Source: Treponema sp.
GTDB lineage: Bacteria > Spirochaetota > Spirochaetia > Treponematales > Breznakiellaceae
Reading direction: 5' to 3'
DNA length: 15,668 nucleotides
Assembly (NCBI GenBank): GCA_031254385.1
Contig: JAIRUO010000077.1
Coordinates: 1 to 15,668 of the forward strand
In this document: positions 14,701 to 15,668 of the stretch, in pieces
How the letters are laid out: every line of letters starts with the position of its first letter
Numbering within the stretch: position 1 is the stretch's first letter
Notes under the pieces: model-generated
Told to the model about the DNA's origin: nothing
What the model saw: only the letters and a program-made list of their open reading frames with translations
Database searches by the model: none
Program-made: the position numbers and the translations under genes

Positions 14701-15668
14701 CGTTTTGAGTTTATGCACCAAACACTTTCCGGCGAGCCCTTGCCTACCGAAGTAACTATGGTGCGCGTCAAGTACCGGGACGAAAACGCGCTTGCAGGGT
14801 ATTTTAGGGATTTAACAGAACAGAAGGAGGCGGAGGAGCTTACAAAAATAGTAACGGAAAAGAGTTCCACCCTGACGGCAATTCTTGACACCACCCCGGA
14901 TTTAATATTCGTCAAGGATTTAGAGTCGCGGTATACACTTTGCAATAAGAGCTTTGAAAAACTGATGGGCTGCTCTGTTGATAATATTATCGGTAAAGGC
15001 GATGCTGAAGGATTGAATGCGCCCCCAGAAGTGGCAGAGGCATTTCTCGCCGAAGACAAAAAAATATTCAGCAATAAACAGGTAGTCATGTTTGAGGATT
15101 ACATACTGACTAGTGACGGAGCGCGGGTACTTTTCGAGACACTAAAGGCGCCTCTTTTTATTGACGGCAAATTGGCAGGGGTTGTAGGAATAGCGCGTGA
15201 TATAACCCAACGCAAGGAATTGGCCAGACAGCAGGCAGAAGCGGAAGCAGCCAACCGCGCTAAATCTTCATTCCTGGCCTCAATGAGCCACGAAATAAGA
15301 ACGCCGATGAACGCGATTCTGGGGATCACCGAAATACAATTGCTAAGCGGAAATCTGTCCACGGAGACGAAGAACGCGCTGAATATAATTTACAATTCGG
15401 GCTATACGCTGCTTGGCATTAACAACGATTTGCTGGACCTATCCAAAATTGAGGCAGGCAAACTTGAGTTGACAAACGCCCGGTATGAAATGCCAAGCCT
15501 GATCAACGACACCATTAACCTTAACACGGCGCGTATAGGCAGCAAGCCTATCGAGTTTAAACTGCATGTGGACGAGAATCTGCCCTTTGAACTCATTGGC
15601 GATGAACTGCGCGTCAAGCAGATTTTGAATAATTTATTGAGCAACTCGTTCAAATACACGGAAAAAGG
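11776..15668 (+). CDS. Multi-PAS sensor histidine kinase with Cache and GAF domains (partial, runs off the right edge)
   Basis: The frame is open for 1297 complete codons. Helix TM1 is at about residues 18-41, and a Cache-type extracellular sensor spans about 42-295, with SRPWYRAAI near 147, EVYLDF and LGVVSLQI. Helix TM2 is at 299-323. A GAF-like domain follows at about 325-500. Five PAS domains start near 515, 638, 770, 896 and 1028. The fifth (TTPDLIFVKDLESRYTLCNKSF) is a more ordinary PAS; the others resemble those of the first kinase. The HisKA histidine in SMSHEIRTP is H1172. The ATPase domain begins (GDELRVKQILNNLLSN) and is cut by the window edge, so a receiver and Hpt may follow. The ATG has GGAG 11 bases upstream, as in the first kinase. 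It likely senses a small molecule outside the cell and feeds the same or a parallel phosphorelay. Confidence 0.9.
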   Translation, partial: MKNSFIAVMRKMLPKRMLFWQIAFTLFAFAAMVIVGNIIMSTTIRSQLSQNSEAALDLAMSKIEIELRGPETTLRTFAEGVQQRLVQGQDAENILELLRSFNGHLLFHTKDGTTPITLFGIFYTIGPDPVFLHNENWQPSAGYDALSRPWYRAAIAGGGSPGRSEVYLDFSVEQYVFAIAQTIRDESGRLLGVVSLQIPIDFIGEIVIREAENQGGYGMIIGHDMRVHAHANRSFIGMEVPDPALPFSIFYDDYFVKGEDVFERPIISFAGEESLAFLRRTQNGWYYGTVVPSAPYYRSITVIWYTLIAMGVAAAAFLIFILVNTDLKKNRVTALTITLNKMSEIYLTQSGKTFEDSMSKGGELLAGLANVDRFSLFRNSIEDGVLYMSQIYRWERASGGTTKTIDRFVHVAYRQIAPEWEQMFIEGKSLSGPARLMPEREAALLNSVGALSAFVAPIHINGSPWGFVLFEDHKKERVFDANLSETLQSAAFLFANAVMRDELEDQLESERDFTQKIIDAAPVGLNMWDDNTNLIGCNDAIQKIFGVSKQYYIDNFKEFSPEIQPDGIPSAAKIKEFQARVRTGETVTMEWEHRTLDGEPIPCEITMTRVGYSNKQILLVYLYDLRNMKKMEEAALDAEQTRALMDAVPLSCTLIDSNLNVLTCNKTAVEFFGLSMKEDIQGLFTDLMPVYQPNGSISEEIATEAVRKAFDEGSAYYAEMLHRNFNGELLPSEVTLVRVEYGGDQVVAAYVRDMRAIKEAEAKAHEADERAQLMLEYAPLVVMLWDKDANILDCNQEAVRVTGLSSKKEYTERLFELTPDLPNGMKASEAAQLVIAQCLETGYGRTPWALHHAVTGELIPFDCAVARVKYKGEDTVISYGQDMRERNAAIAKMREADERAQILFETAPFAGCMFDKDGNVIDCNQEIVKMFGIPDKEFFFNNFHRSLFPEYQPNGKLSVELSAYYGQTAFEKGYHRFEFMHQTLSGEPLPTEVTMVRVKYRDENALAGYFRDLTEQKEAEELTKIVTEKSSTLTAILDTTPDLIFVKDLESRYTLCNKSFEKLMGCSVDNIIGKGDAEGLNAPPEVAEAFLAEDKKIFSNKQVVMFEDYILTSDGARVLFETLKAPLFIDGKLAGVVGIARDITQRKELARQQAEAEAANRAKSSFLASMSHEIRTPMNAILGITEIQLLSGNLSTETKNALNIIYNSGYTLLGINNDLLDLSKIEAGKLELTNARYEMPSLINDTINLNTARIGSKPIEFKLHVDENLPFELIGDELRVKQILNNLLSNSFKYTEK
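13309..15210 (+). repeat. Tandem array of five PAS-encoding modules in kinase 2
   Basis: The conserved proline codons lie at 13339, 13720, 14110, 14497 and 14896, giving periods of 381, 390, 387 and 399 bases. Module 3 (around 14092-14460) is very close in DNA to module 3 of kinase 1 (around 8701-9060), including the shared MLWDKDANILDCNQEAVRVT segment. Modules 1, 2 and 4 are type B; module 5 belongs to a different PAS subtype. Confidence 0.85.
15229..15668 (+). repeat. Kinase-core duplication, copy 2
   Basis: This is the gap-free partner of 9841-10280. One notable difference is GINNDLLDL here against GIINDLLDL in copy 1, an Asn in the second helix of the dimerisation domain. The copy is truncated only by the window edge. 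Confidence 0.9.

Overview
The window reads as a chromosomal segment of a host-associated anaerobe, about half GC, with short intergenic gaps. A gut or termite-gut spirochaete (Treponema-like) fits best: a sugar-binding lipoprotein with a relaxed lipobox, a Cys-rich small metal-binding protein typical of anaerobes, and very long multi-PAS hybrid kinases. An anaerobic Firmicute is a real alternative. This placement is inference, because no rRNA or other marker gene is present.

Layout. (1) 1-496, plus strand: the end of azlC and a complete azlD, overlapping by ATGA, encode a branched-chain amino acid exporter. (2) 504-4873, minus strand: a compact sugar-uptake operon reads, in transcription order, solute-binding lipoprotein, MalF-type permease, MalG-type permease and a cytoplasmic Asp-box beta-propeller (sialidase-like) protein. 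No ATPase gene is in the cluster. (3) 5005-5262, plus strand: a Cys-rich small metal-binding protein. (4) 5268-5963, minus strand: an AT-rich gene for a helical, DUF6483-like protein. (5) 6139-11682, plus strand: a 1847-residue hybrid histidine kinase with two periplasmic binding-protein-like (Venus flytrap) domains, one membrane segment, five tandem PAS domains, HisKA, HATPase, receiver and Hpt. (6) 11776 to the right edge, plus strand: a second, paralogous kinase with a Cache sensor, GAF, five PAS domains and HisKA. It is cut by the window end inside its ATPase domain.

How they fit. The sugar operon should import an oligosaccharide or glycoconjugate fragment and process it inside the cell, probably sharing an ATPase encoded elsewhere. 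The two kinases look like sister sensors. They share an almost superposable promoter and leader (TTGTTC, 17 bases, TATAAT, then GGAG at the same distance), a PAS unit of about 129 residues, and a kinase core alignable without gaps at about 86% DNA identity. Their extracellular sensors are unrelated. The first kinase carries a 7-base tandem repeat in its coding start region, which could switch the gene on and off by slippage.

There is no CRISPR array, tRNA, rRNA, insertion sequence or convincing intrinsic terminator. No stretch over 300 bases lacks a gene. The most noteworthy content is the twin-kinase locus; I see no clearly new enzymatic system.
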